From NCBI GenBank assembly GCA_907165275.2, contig OU015660.1, forward strand, positions 2,668,501 through 2,732,500: a stretch of 64,000 nucleotides of DNA. Reading direction: 5' to 3'. This DNA comes from Zygaena filipendulae. Its lineage: Eukaryota > Arthropoda > Insecta > Lepidoptera > Zygaenidae. Positions 32,821 to 43,285 of the stretch are shown here, piece after piece. The notes beneath the pieces are model-generated. The model saw only the letters and a list, made by a program, of their open reading frames with translations, had not been told where the DNA came from and did no database searches. Within the stretch, counting starts at the first letter, position 1. The number at the start of each line of letters is the position of its first letter. The translations under genes and the position numbers were made by a program.

Positions 32821-34125
32821 CTGTAAAACATACAGTAGCAGTTTTATTATTAAAATAAAATAACTTATGATATATAAGGACAAAGTGATATATTTGATTG
32901 AAAAATATAGTATTGACACAGAATTTTTATTTATTTATTTACAAAATCCACAGCACTTAATACTATGTACATATTTAATATTGTTATTTTGACAATTGAA
33001 AGTTATATTTTTCATTATTCATGTGAACGTCGAGGCCATCCAGCTCCACGGCAACACAAATATAAAAAGAAGACTAAAAAGGACAAAACCTTTTGAGCTA
33101 GTTTAGTGTATAGTGATAGTGTATTTAGTGCTGTGAGTACTATATCCAAAGAACACAAGAACAAAGTGTTTTCCCCTTAATAGAGACAATAAAAAAAGTT
33201 AGTTAGTTATTGGACACATTCTTAGAATAGTCGTGTTTAGAAGTTTAGGTCAAATTTAAAATACTTATTAGTCATTACTAGATTGGCTAGATTGTATTAT
33301 AATGATTTACCTCCTTGGGTATATCATTCAGGAAAAAAAAAATGGTTATATACCTTTTAAATAAGTAAATAAAAAAAATTAAGTTTAAAAACTAGATGTG
33401 GAAACTGGAAGGTATATTGCTCCGCCGCAGAATATGGTACAAAAAGCGTGTTGTCGCAGAATTCGATAAGGAAACACGATTAATCTGATTAATCGATATA
33501 TCAGTTATATCAATCAGTACTGTGACACCATTCTCTTACTAAACGTCTTATTCGAATGAATGAATCCTTCCTAACTTGGGCGGACTGCGCAAATGGTTAA
33601 AAGTTCATGACCGTGTGACCGTGTGACTAGTGGGTGGCGACCCAATGACTCATAACTTTTTTTTTGGTTATTTATATATTCACAAGAAAAGTACATGGCA
33701 GGCAGGTACAGTCAACAGCTAAAGTAGATGATCAAAATCAGAAATTCAATACTAATGAACGGAGTTCGCGTCAGAACTGTGCGTCGTCGAAGTGATTCAA
33801 AAGTATTTGATTGTAAATTATACCAAACATTTACTACTAGTAACAGCTGCCATATATATTCGTGATCAGTTTTGACTCCAAAAGTTATAAACTCAATTCG
33901 CATCCAAGAACTAAGAGTTAAAAAAAAATTTCAAACCTAGTGAACAGTTAAAATCAAAAATTAAATTATGAGATATTTATTTTATAATAATTTTAAGTTT
34001 TAAGTAGTTATTTTTTTGTCCATGAAATCACTAAGTCAAGATTTTTGTCACGTTTTGTCACGTCATAGCCACATCACATGGAGTTCGTCATTCATGGTAG
34101 TGATCCATTGCTACGTTAGCTGTCG
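32821..34125. other. Spacer, no gene recognised
   Basis: AT-rich. The region 32920-33200 looks like a retroposon 3' part (tatttatttattt at its left, gttagttagtta at 33199) but I cannot name it. The ORF at 33712-33903 has no known features. Confidence 0.4.
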
Positions 34126-34343
34126 TTAATGTTTTCGCTGACGTTGTTTAGGAGGTTCGTGATTATGTTGTTCCATTACATATATTACGCTGTCCTCAAT
34201 CGTGTACACAAAGGCGGGACACCGCTGGCACTGGCGCGAGGAACAGCGCCATCTCTTTTTCAAACCAACACTGATTACCCCTGAATATGTGTACCCGTTC
34301 AGAACTAGTAAACGCTTGCCTCTTTGTGAAGTTGTGAACATAG
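34126..34343 (-). CDS. mod(mdg4): FX19: alternative terminal FLYWCH exon
   Basis: Acceptor aatttcatttcag, then CT-ATG-TTC-ACA; 71 codons to TAA. Residues: N15-G16-Y17, Y19, W31, C33, C41, H59, H61, tail EPPKQRQRKH (basic). The first whole codon happens to be ATG, but the two-base phase before it and the acceptor show it is an internal Met. C38 is an extra Cys in the loop. Confidence 0.86.
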
Positions 34344-34868
34344 CTGAAATGAAATTTCTGGAATTTTTAATCTCGTCGAAAATTAATTTTTATTCTTATT
34401 TCTGTTCGTTACTATAAAAAAAAAAAACTTGTAATATTTTGCAAATAATAATAATAATTCCGAAACTTTGCTGCATAACTAAATTGATAAACGTTAGGTT
34501 AAGTTAGGTAATCGAAGACAGTAGATATTTGAGACGAAAGTTTATTATTCTGAATAGACTAAAACATCCATCTATAGGTTATATTATTACTTATATATAT
34601 TAATCTACGTAAATACGATATAATCAAATAATTTTTTTGCTTTCACTCGCGTAGATAACTAGGGCAGGCTAGGGTAAATGCCTCTTTCTTTGTACCATTG
34701 ACATGCTGACAAAACAAAGGTCATTTAGCGGCTTAACCCCAAGGTTTAATTTAAGGCTTAGACCCAACTTAGACCACAGGGTTCGACCGAGTGAACAACA
34801 TAAATTGTCTTTTGGTTCGATTGAAAAAATCGTCAATTTAAATTATCTTAGGTACGAAAATAGTTTTT

Positions 34869-35119
34869 CTAATACATATTATTATAGTTAATTATGTTAT
34901 TTCGATATTGTGAAGGTATTAATTGTTTAGGTACAGGGTGTATATGTTTGTCATTAACTGGGACGATATTATCATCTACCGTGTACAGATAGGCTTTACA
35001 ATTTTTGTTGGAGGAACATTTCCATTGAATCTTAAAAGAACCTTCAGGGGACTTCGCAGTATATCTGAATCCATTCAAGATTATCATGCGGTTGCCTTTT
35101 TGTGAGGTTGTGAATATAG
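34869..35119 (-). CDS. mod(mdg4): FX20: FLYWCH exon with short inter-Cys loop
   Basis: Acceptor tattcaatttcag, then CT-ATA-TTC-ACA; 82 codons to TAA. Residues: N15-G16-F17, Y19, W32, C34, C40, H58-I59-H60. Only five residues separate the two Cys (SSNKN), the shortest loop in the array. The 22-residue tail is rich in Asn and Tyr (QYRNNIINYNNMY), as if it ran into former 3'UTR. It lies about 525 bp upstream of FX19 in mRNA sense. Confidence 0.84.
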
Positions 35120-35635
35120 CTGAAATTGAATAGGCTATTTAGAAACATGTTCAAGTGAGCGGTGTGAAACTACGTTGTAGAGTGGTGGTTCCTCCACCCG
35201 TCAAATTGCATCACATAGCGTGCATGGAATGCGATTCTATTTCTTATGGTTTTCGGGATTAGTCTTATAGTAGGTAACAATAAAATTACAATATTTTTTT
35301 TAATTAAGTTTTTTTTTTATAATTAACAGTATTTTTAAAATTATTTGTACCTAATACTAATAAATACAACAAAATGCAATTTACACAAAGTGATGCTTGT
35401 GTTACTACGCATATATACTTGAAGGTATATTAAAAAGTAGGTAGTATAGTAGGTATAGAATATGTTATTTTTAGTTTAAACTAAACCTTAAAAAAGAATG
35501 TGTTCAGAAAGTTCCATTCCGTGGGGACCCAACGAATCTAGATACATTATAATTTGGTGTGTTTTAATTTAATGTTTACTTAACTGCAAGTAATCATTAA
35601 AACGACTCTGAGTGCGGCCGTGAGACCTTAGTCTA
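35120..35635. other. Spacer, no gene recognised
   Basis: AT-rich intron-like sequence with T and A runs; nothing codes. Confidence 0.45.
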
Positions 35636-35689
35636 ATCAACTAAACCTGTGTTGCGGAATACCAACTTATTTGTGTCGTGTCGTGTTGT

Positions 35690-35948
35690 GTCGCTCGCGA
35701 CAAAAGCATATCGGGTTCATACGACCCGATTGGCGCAGAGGTCACCCGCTAATCAAGGGGTTCCGGGTTCGATTCCCGGTGGGGGCGGATTTTGTGTAAT
35801 GAACACAGGGTTCCATTTTCCAGTCTGGGTGTGTTTATGAAGTATATACCACGTTTGTTTGGTTTCCACGACACAAGCTAATAATAGCTTACTGTGGGAT
35901 CAAGTAGATCTGTGTGTTGTGATGTGGATTATTATTATTATTATTATA
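35690..35948 (+). mobile_element. tRNA-derived SINE
   Basis: Pol III-type promoter: A-box-like ttggcgcagaggtc and B box ggttcgattcc inside a tRNA-like segment (about 35725-35787, with gttccgggttcgattccc). A non-tRNA body of about 150 bp follows, ending in a (tta)n run at 35931-35947. It does not fold as a full functional tRNA, so I call it a SINE. Confidence 0.75.
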
Positions 35949-35949
35949 T

Positions 35950-36175
35950 GGACGCAGATATGTTAACCCACAAAATTAAGTAATTGATTCAGAACGATTT
36001 ATTGAGAGTTGGGGAACGTTTTTTAATTATGTGTTTACCTTATTATATTACTTAAATATTTGACTAAATATTGAACATAAAAAATGTTGACACAAAAAGG
36101 CGCTCCTACTTTTAAAACACGATTTTCTCAAAATTTCTCCAGTGTGGGTTAACACACTATTGCTTATCTATGTCC
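35950..36175. mobile_element. 240-bp palindromic MITE, copy 3
   Basis: Reverse-oriented copy: ggacgcagat at the left, atctatgtcc at the right. Flanking atat on both sides may be the target duplication. It is inserted beside the (tta)n tail of the SINE. Confidence 0.72.
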
Positions 36176-36815
36176 ATATATCGGTTGCGGCCCTGTCGGA
36201 AGACCAGCGCCTCATTATTTTCTGCCCCAGACATAATGAAGCATTTATGCTGAGACAGTGACCGATTGGCCCCCACACAGCACACCCTTCTATCTCCTTC
36301 ACCATATTTGTAAAAGTTTCTTTTTTTTCTGCCTCTTATTTTGTACCTTTTAAATGGGGACCAATATTCAATAAACTCCTTTTCTTTCTTCTTCTGTCTT
36401 TCATATATTTTGTAGGTATGGTTAGAGACATACATATTTGTATTGTATTGTCGTGTTGTAGCGCGTTCTGTTGTGGTACGTCTCCAACCATACAGATATT
36501 ATGCTTCTGTCTGTATACACAACACGACTCGACAGTCGACACATAAGTATGTTTCCGTCTTTAGGCTTAGCACCCACTCTGATTAAACTCGGTTTTGGAA
36601 TAGTCGAAAACGCCAAACCGCAAATACACATACACACACACTGCGGCGGCGTTAATTAAATCTTATATGTTATTTAAATTTTTTTAAAAATTGACAAATA
36701 ATAAATCAACGCCGCAACCATATCCAGGTACATCCACTATCGCCCAGCCGATACTGAATCGAAAACCGCTGACCTTATGCCGCCATAGTAATAAAAAAAT
36801 AGGGCGCTACTAGTT
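36176..36815. other. Spacer, no gene recognised
   Basis: Overlapping short ORFs occur on both strands at 36157-36659 but they share the same bases in several frames and have no domain; treated as chance. Confidence 0.4.
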
Positions 36816-37025
36816 GTGCCCCGCGGTTTCACCCGCGTTAATTTCAGAGTTCCCGCGGGAATTCCAGGATAAAATTACCCTATGTGTTAATCTGATGTAT
36901 AACCTATATTATTGTAAAGTTTCATTTAAATCCATCCAGTAGTTTTTGCGTGAAAGAGTAACGAACATCCATCCATCCATCCATACATACTTACTTATAA
37001 AGTTTCGCGTTTATAATAGGTATTA
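36810..37025 (-). mobile_element. HLE copy
   Basis: Starts actagttgtgccccgcggtt, with the cgcgg hairpin, cggga segments and ccatccatccatccat near 36966. It lies about 100 bp beyond the FX21 stop in mRNA sense. Confidence 0.65.
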
Positions 37026-37126
37026 ATAGGATTTCGAACAGTTACAAAAATGCACCAAATTATACATATTTTTAAAACCAGTCGTTTAAAAAATTATTAG
37101 TAGGTATACCTACGTCACATTACATT

Positions 37127-37374
37127 TTAAATCGCAGCGCGTGCTAAGCTTTGGAATCGAAGTACGCGATATTGCTGGAGAGACGGATGATTGTGTTTTT
37201 CGTACACATATGTGATTTCATTGAAGACTGTGTGCAGGCGAGCTGTGCATCCTTTGCTTTTGTGCGAGGAACATCTCCATCGTAACTTGTAACTTCTCGT
37301 ACACGACGTCGTGGAATACGTGAATCCATTCAGCAATACCAATCTTTTGCCCCTCCGTGAGATCGTGAAAGTTG
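37127..37374 (-). CDS. mod(mdg4): FX21: alternative terminal FLYWCH exon
   Basis: Acceptor actgttctcacag, then CA-ACT-TTC-ACG; 81 codons. Residues: N15-G16-F17, Y19, W32, C34, C42, H60, H62, then a tail of 19 residues (PSLQQYRVLRFQSLARAAI) rich in Arg and Leu. An extra Cys at 24 lies in the loop before Trp. The TTSRRGKR-type N-terminus groups it with FX19-FX23. Confidence 0.86.
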
Positions 37375-37767
37375 CTGTGAGAACAGTTTAAAACAATATC
37401 AGCTTATCTATCGGTAGCAAGATGAGGCCAATCACCTTTTCTTGTTTAAGTTGTAAAATATTAGAGAACGGAAGTCGGTTCTGGAGGGACAAAAAATTAT
37501 ATTAACACTTTTGAATGGTAACAATCTTCAAACTTTACCAGAAGACGGATCGCGCTATCCCATGACGGCTTTACCAAACCGTACCTAAAACGTCACATGT
37601 TTGTTAAGTCCGGACGCTCGTTCAAGTTCGATCTGAGGTTAATCAACATTAACTTCTAATTAAGAGTTGAATCGACGTGATTAAAATAATCAGCGTGATA
37701 CGAAATGCGCTTAAAATAACTCCACCCACCGGGCATTGATAAGTAAATCCATTCCATAAATGTAGAC

Positions 37768-38277
37768 TAGCTGTCCCCCGCGATTTCATCCGCGGTAATT
37801 TCGGAGTTCCTGCGGAGGTTGCGGGAAAAAAGTACTCTATGTCCTTCAGTTCCCGAGGGAATTCCGGGATAAAAACTATCCTATCTTTTAAGTTGGACCA
37901 TTTTATGAATGGTTACAAAATTTTATCAAAATCCGTTCAGTAGTTTCGGAGTCCATCGCGGACAAACAACGTGACACGTGATTTATATATATTAGACTAG
38001 CTGTCCCCCGCGATTTCATCCGCGGTAATTTCGGAGTTAATTCCGGGAAAAAAGTACTCTACGTCCTTCTTTATACCCTTACAGTAGGTAGTTTATGGTG
38101 ATTAGCTGTTCCCCGCATCAGTGCCGCAGTTCCCGCGGGAATTCCGGGATAAAAACTATCCTATCATTGGACCATTTTATGAATGGTTACAAAATTTTAT
38201 CAAAATCCGTTCAGTAGCTTCAGAGTCCATCGCGGACAAACAACGTGACACGTGATTTATATATATTAGATATAGAC
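37768..38277 (-). mobile_element. Two HLE copies in tandem, reversed
   Basis: Copies about 37768-37995 and 38000-38277, each starting ctagctgtcccccgcg and ending in tttatatatatta. The second carries an internal piece from another variant (38100-38145). Its far end cuts into the remnant exon at 38338. Confidence 0.75.
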
Positions 38278-38338
38278 ATGTAATGGCCCGTGGCCGGCGT
38301 GGCCCACCGATGGCCCTTCCGCGAAGTTGTGTATATCG
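38278..38338 (-). pseudogene. Remnant of a FLYWCH terminal exon
   Basis: Acceptor-like ggtacag, then CG-ATA-TAC-ACA-ACT-TCG-CGG-AAG-GGC: the reading IYTTSRKG matches the start of FX19-FX22 (IFTTSQKG, LFTTSRKG) in the standard phase. After about 10 codons the similarity ends in GC-rich sequence (gtgggccacgccggccac), and about 60 bases from the acceptor the HLE copy takes over. No Trp, Cys or His of the finger remains. Confidence 0.6.
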
Positions 38339-38525
38339 CTGTACCTAATTGAAAGTTAATATTTTAAAACCATTTGTTTAGTTTTAGTCAATAGCGAGGA
38401 AATTTTGCTTTAAAATACACGTAAAAGACACGTTTAATAATAATTATAATTTATACTGTAAAAAACCTAATTTAAGATATTTATTTATATATCACACAAT
38501 GTCCACTCCCATTAGCAGGTAGGCA

Positions 38526-41069
38526 TGGTGTCGTTCTCTCTCGAAAACTAGTTTGTTGCTCAGGTTAAACAAAATGGATGCCGAACGGTCAGTGACTGAA
38601 ATAACGAACTTCAAACGCGCGCACTCATTAAGATTTCCATTTGAGAATAACCTTTTCATCGGTCAATCTGTCCAGAAAAACGGAACTGAAGCATCAAACG
38701 CTTGCGTGACTTGTCACTACGCTGATATTGGTCATATTTTTTATATAGATATATAAAAAAAAGGATATTTACTGACGACTCAATACATAAATTTTATACT
38801 GACATTGCAAATTATGAATGGAAATTTATTGACCATGACATTAGTCTTAATGAAAAATTTAATAAATTAATTACTATACTGACATATTATATTGATATTC
38901 ATTTTCCCGTTAAAGAAATTCTAGTTAAAAAGAAAAGGGTAATACCGTGGCAAAGCGACACATTAGCAGATTTTATACGCAAGTTTGATAATTTTTGCGA
39001 AATCAAACGCCAGTACCCTGATAATGAATTGATTAACAAATGTATACATCATTACTCAGAATTAATTAAATTAACAAGTCTACTTGACAAACGCGACCAC
39101 ATTGATTATAAATTTATGACAACTAAAGACCCTTCTCGAGAGGTTTGGCGAGTCGTTAATAGTGAAATATCACCTAAAAATAAATCCCAAAATGTATGTT
39201 TGATTGATCAAGGTCAAATCGTAACAACGAGTCAAATCCCAGACAAGTTCAATGACTACTTTCTCAATATTACAGCTAATCTACCATTACAACCGAACAA
39301 AGGAAAGGCCATTGAATACCTAACTCGTTATTCCAGCACTACAAATCCTCCGGAATATTATTTACCTACCGTAACAAATGATATGCTGACAAAACTATTA
39401 ATGGATATGTTACACACTGGAAACACTCTGGACATCTATGACATTTCATTGAAAATTTTATTATCAGTGTGGCCAGTCATAGTTGAGATGTTAGTAGTAT
39501 TTATTAATGAAATGTTTGCAAAGGGAATTTATCCAGATGTGTTGAAAAGTACCAGAGTTTGCCCAGTGTTCAAAGGGAAAGGTGACAAAGCTCAGGTAGA
39601 TAGTTATAGACCCATTACGATCGTACCCAGTATTTCGAAACTAATCGAGTCCCTAATATCCAAAAGCATCATGGAACATCTAGAACAAAACGATCTGTTG
39701 TCCGAAAAGCAATTTGCATATCGCAAAAATAAGTCCACAAATACAGCAGCTCACAAAGTTATTGATTCGATAATAACAGGTATTGACGATAAATATAAGG
39801 TTGCAGGAATATTTTGTGATCTCACTAAGGCATTTGATGTTATACAAGGAGAATTATTACTGGACAAATTATCATTATATGGTATTCAAAATAACTGTCA
39901 TAAGCTACTAAAATCTTTCTTATCTGATAGAACCCAAACAGTACAACTAGCTACAGACTGCTGCAAAATTAGGTCAAAGACTGGTGACGTCACCATCGGT
40001 ATCCCTCAGGGTTCATCCTTAGGGAATACACTATTCCTGATTTTCATTAACGACTTGTCAAATTTCATTAGAAATGGTTTAGCTGTTTTGTTTGCGGATG
40101 ATACAACCATTGTGGTCAGTGCACGTACATATGAACAACTTAATACAAAAATAATAAACACTCACAAACAGCTCCTCGACTGGTTCACAGTGAACGGCCT
40201 GATATTAAATACGGCAAAATCCAAACTATTGCTATTTTCCGCGCGACCACCTTCAATTACACCTACGTTAGACTGCCCTGTGCCGTTATCTGATGAATGC
40301 CGTTTCCTCGGATTCACTTTAGACTCCAACATCAACTGGAAGTCCCACGTTCAGGCTCTTTGCGCCAAACTAAGTAGTGCTGCATATGCCTTACGTAGAC
40401 TATGCCCGTTAGTCTCAAAAAATATCATGCGTCAGGTATATTTTGCACACTTCCATTCTGTGATGGCGTACGGTGTTTTGTTGTGGGGCAATTCCACTGA
40501 TCACCAACGGGTATTCGTCCTTCAGAAACGTGCACTGAGGATAGTCGCGGGAGTAAAGCCAAGAGAGTCGTGTAGGAACCTTTTTAAACAACAAGGAATC
40601 ATGACGTTGTGCTCACTTTACATATTTGAGATAGTAAAATATGTCAGACAAAACATGACTCACTTCAGACGCCGAACGGGTGGTGGGCGAAATCTTCGTA
40701 ATGCTGAAAAACTTGAGACTGTATCACGAAGAACAAAATTAGCAAGTAAAAACCCGCGAGTAATTGGACCTACATATTACGAGCAGCTTCCCGCAGATTT
40801 ACGGAAAGAAAATGACAAAACTTTTTATCGCCGATTGAAAGCCTATTTATTGGATAAAGCATATTACTCCATAAATGAATTTTATGTAAAAACTATATGA
40901 TAGAATTTATTCATATTTTTAGATATTTAAATTTACTTGACATTTCTATTTTATTACTATTTTGTAATATTATTATTTTTGTATTGTATCATAATATTAT
41001 ATCATTTGACAATTGTCTTGACATTTTGTTAACACTGATAGTACGAAATAAAATAAACTAAACTAAACT
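38526..41069 (+). mobile_element. 5'-truncated jockey-type LINE
   Basis: A plus-strand non-LTR retrotransposon with the C-terminal reverse-transcriptase ORF intact and a 3'UTR ending in aaataaactaaactaaacta at 41069. The endonuclease and ORF1 are missing. The left border is uncertain: an ORF at 38553-38756 in another frame runs up to an A8 run at 38755-38763, where the RT frame opens, so a frameshift may have split the original ORF2. It lies in the intron upstream of the 38.3-kb exon remnant and antisense to the exon array. Confidence 0.85.
38726..40900 (+). CDS. Reverse transcriptase ORF (non-LTR), partial
   Basis: Frame open from 38726 to TGA at 40900, with no ATG at a natural start; about 620 residues follow 39029. 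RT blocks in order: SYRPITIVPSISKL, then FCDLTKAFDVI, GIPQGSSLGNTLFLIFINDL, the catalytic LFADDTT, and FLGFTLDSNINWKSH. The C-terminal part (VYFAHFHSVMAYGVLLWG, LQKRALRIVAG) is typical of the jockey group. It would copy its own RNA at a nicked target, but the missing endonuclease makes this copy dead. Confidence 0.9.
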   Translation, partial: YWSYFLYRYIKKRIFTDDSIHKFYTDIANYEWKFIDHDISLNEKFNKLITILTYYIDIHFPVKEILVKKKRVIPWQSDTLADFIRKFDNFCEIKRQYPDNELINKCIHHYSELIKLTSLLDKRDHIDYKFMTTKDPSREVWRVVNSEISPKNKSQNVCLIDQGQIVTTSQIPDKFNDYFLNITANLPLQPNKGKAIEYLTRYSSTTNPPEYYLPTVTNDMLTKLLMDMLHTGNTLDIYDISLKILLSVWPVIVEMLVVFINEMFAKGIYPDVLKSTRVCPVFKGKGDKAQVDSYRPITIVPSISKLIESLISKSIMEHLEQNDLLSEKQFAYRKNKSTNTAAHKVIDSIITGIDDKYKVAGIFCDLTKAFDVIQGELLLDKLSLYGIQNNCHKLLKSFLSDRTQTVQLATDCCKIRSKTGDVTIGIPQGSSLGNTLFLIFINDLSNFIRNGLAVLFADDTTIVVSARTYEQLNTKIINTHKQLLDWFTVNGLILNTAKSKLLLFSARPPSITPTLDCPVPLSDECRFLGFTLDSNINWKSHVQALCAKLSSAAYALRRLCPLVSKNIMRQVYFAHFHSVMAYGVLLWGNSTDHQRVFVLQKRALRIVAGVKPRESCRNLFKQQGIMTLCSLYIFEIVKYVRQNMTHFRRRTGGGRNLRNAEKLETVSRRTKLASKNPRVIGPTYYEQLPADLRKENDKTFYRRLKAYLLDKAYYSINEFYVKTI

Positions 41070-41135
41070 ATTTGTAACCCTACTACAACAACGAAGCCAA
41101 CAAAAAAGTATGATTTACGATTCAATTATGAAAAC

Positions 41136-41395
41136 TTAATTGCTTTTCCGATCGGTAAACGTAATCGTAATGGTTTTACGTTTAGGTTCACGACTCATGC
41201 TCTGAGGGTGATTGTGCGTTTCCTTCAAAAAGATGATCTCATCATCGAGTGTGTGCAAGCAGGCATTGCATCCTTTGTTTTGGTGCGATGAACATTTCCA
41301 TCTGGTTTTGAAACCTCCTTTTCTGGGCGTGGTGGAATACGTATATCCATTGAGTATTATCAAGCGTTTTCCTTTTCGTGACGTAGTAAATAGAG
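41136..41395 (-). CDS. mod(mdg4): FX22: FLYWCH exon with basic tail
   Basis: Acceptor ataaatttcag, then CT-CTA-TTT-ACT; 85 codons to TAA. Residues: N15-G16-Y17, Y19, W32, C34, C42, H60, H62, then PQSMSREPKRKTITITFTDRKSN, with PKRK resembling a short nuclear import motif. An extra Cys (C45) follows the second zinc Cys. The stop is about 70 bp from the LINE 3' end. Confidence 0.87.
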
Positions 41396-41579
41396 CTGAA
41401 ATTTATACAAATAAATTTGGGTATACAAAAACTAAGGTTGAATTGCATACTGTAGCCGACATTGGAAAAATTTAATACAGCCAGTATCCGAAATATGACA
41501 TAGCTTTGAAAAACATTGAATCTTATTGCAATAAAATAAAGTATAACCACGGAGAAAAGTTTTTCATATTTTTCATTAA

Positions 41580-41700
41580 TAAAGATAAAAAAAAGATAAA
41601 GATAAAGAAAGATTTATTTAAGCAAGAAGAAACACAACACAAATGAACACATACAGAACAACACAAATGAAGACAATTAAAGAATAAAAATTAATCGTGC
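41580..41700 (-). repeat. Possible LINE tail, reversed
   Basis: An (aagata) run with gataaagataaag at 41581-41610, followed by AT-rich sequence, looks like the simple-sequence tail of a retroposon inserted on the minus strand. Body not recognised. Confidence 0.4.
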
Positions 41701-41841
41701 AGAGTACTTTTTTAATCCCCCTCTCGTAAAACTTAAAAACCAATTTCAACGGAAATTCGTTTGAATGAAATACACGGGAGGTATATTTTTGATTTTTTTC
41801 AAATAAGGAATATATTTGAAAAAATAAACTATTTTTGAATT

Positions 41842-42128
41842 TTAACAAAATATGAACGTTCTTCCCGCGTAACCTTTCACTGTATGTTGTCCGAGGTGCA
41901 CTTGACCGGTTTTTTTTTTATTTTTTTTATTTTTCAGTGGCGGGTGATTATGATTTTCTTTTTTCAAGACAATCTCGTCTCCTTTCGTGATAACGCATCC
42001 GGTACAGCCAATGTTATGGTTCACCGAACATCTCCATCTAATCTTGTGACTAGAGCTGGGCGTTGCAGCGTATGTGAACCCGTTCAGTGTCATTATCCGA
42101 CCCCCTCTGCGTGATGTCGTGAATTTGA
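41842..42128 (-). CDS. mod(mdg4): FX23: FLYWCH exon with Lys/Asn-rich tail
   Basis: Acceptor ataaaattccag, then TC-AAA-TTC-ACG; 94 codons, the longest in the array. Residues: N15-G16-F17, Y19, W31, C33, C41, H59, H61, then PPLKNKKNKKKTGQVHLGQH and on to a final Cys. The Lys-rich run is coded by a T-rich stretch and may grow by slippage. The loop reads SVNHNIG, and C44 is an extra Cys. Parent-type of the pseudo-exon at 43286-43531. Confidence 0.86.
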
Positions 42129-43003
42129 CTGGAATTTTATAATGGTTACCTTATACTATTATAAACCATACAATCATATTAACAACAGGTCACCTACTTA
42201 ATTGTTTAATAAATTAAACATCATAAATAATAATGTATATTTATTTTAAACACTAATTCAAGTAAACAGGCCCTTTTTAAATTTATGCAGAGGAAAAGAA
42301 ATGTTTTTATAAACCGCAAAAATTATAAAGTAAAGATATGTTTGATTTTTTGATATAATAGATACGTATCATGTTAATTGACAATATTAAAAAAATTAAA
42401 ATTAAATATAAAAAGTGTGTTTCAGCTCCGACACACGACCAGAGTTCACTCCTTATTATTCGTTATCTCTGCTTATTGTAAATAACAAAGTCTAGTTGCC
42501 GCAGCAACGTTTCGACTTATTTAATGAGCCAGACTCATTTCTAAATAACGTCTAGTTGCCATAGCAACGAGCGCAAGATAAGTTGCGCACAAACATAACG
42601 CCTAACGCATAATGGAACGGAAAAAGTTTGATTTTACTCCCCATAAATTTTCATACCCCGCTTATATAATATGAAAATCGATTCATTAGGAGTAAACTCC
42701 AAAAGTACATATAAAATATGTGCCTATATTTATTTTAAACACCAATATGAGTCTTAGCTAGAGCCTTTTAAGAGTTTATGTAGAAAAAAATGCTTCTTAT
42801 AAACCGCATAAATTATTATGAATTAAATATATTTTGTTTATTTTAAAATATCACACGCATCATTTTAAATAAAATTTAGAAAGATTTCTAAAGTCAAAGA
42901 ATGTGTTACTCATGTAATTATTTTTGTAAAAATTTGATAGTAAAGCAAAAAACAATTATTAACGTATAATTGTAACACATACAATAAGTAGCCTGTCAAC
43001 CTC
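42129..43003. repeat. Spacer with two X-box-like palindromes and an internal duplication
   Basis: Segments around 42235-42340 and 42720-42830 are old copies of each other (tatttattttaaacac, cttataaaccgca) and recur near 43925-44040 and 51490-51560. Between them, gttgccgcagcaac (42495-42508) and gttgccatagcaac (42555-42568) are spaced exactly 60 bp and resemble RFX X-boxes. No coding region. Confidence 0.6.
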
Positions 43004-43242
43004 TTATATTTTCACGTAGTCACCCTTAAGGGTGACGATGTATTTGGGCCGTTCGTGGTAATGCCCCACATGCTTCTCTTCAATCTTCTTCCAATCGCGG
43101 TCGAGCTTTATTCGCGCCTTACAACCGCTGTTCTTCTTCGAACAGTAGAACAAAGTGCTGCGGCGCAGCTGAGAGAATGTGAAACCGTCGTACATCAACA
43201 ACGTTTTACCCTTTTTAGTCGGGATCATCGTGTAGTCAGTAT
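43004..43242 (-). CDS. mod(mdg4): FX24: divergent FLYWCH exon (Phe-Tyr-Cys type)
   Basis: Acceptor aatcagtttcag, then AT-ACT-GAC-TAC; 78 codons to TAA. Residues: D18-G19-F20, F22, then F31-Y32-C33 in place of Trp-x-Cys, C40, H60-Y61-H62, and an 18-residue tail ending GDYVKI. The Cys-to-His distance is longer (19 between C40 and H60) and includes a Lys/Glu-rich segment. With FX25 and FX26 it forms a separate subfamily. Confidence 0.84.
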
Positions 43243-43285
43243 CTGAAACTGATTAAACCTGTTCAACAAATGACCGTTTTCCTGT

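Noticed and set aside
34202..34417. Plus-strand ORFs lying over FLYWCH exons (also at 8267, 31612, 41884, 43055, 51858)
   Set aside because: Antisense shadows of conserved minus-strand exons; no start context or domain.
35725..35790. A tRNA gene
   Set aside because: A and B boxes are present but the acceptor and anticodon arms do not form properly, and a SINE body with (tta)n tail follows.
36157..36659. Cluster of overlapping short ORFs
   Set aside because: Five frames on two strands share the same bases; no domain, no splice context.
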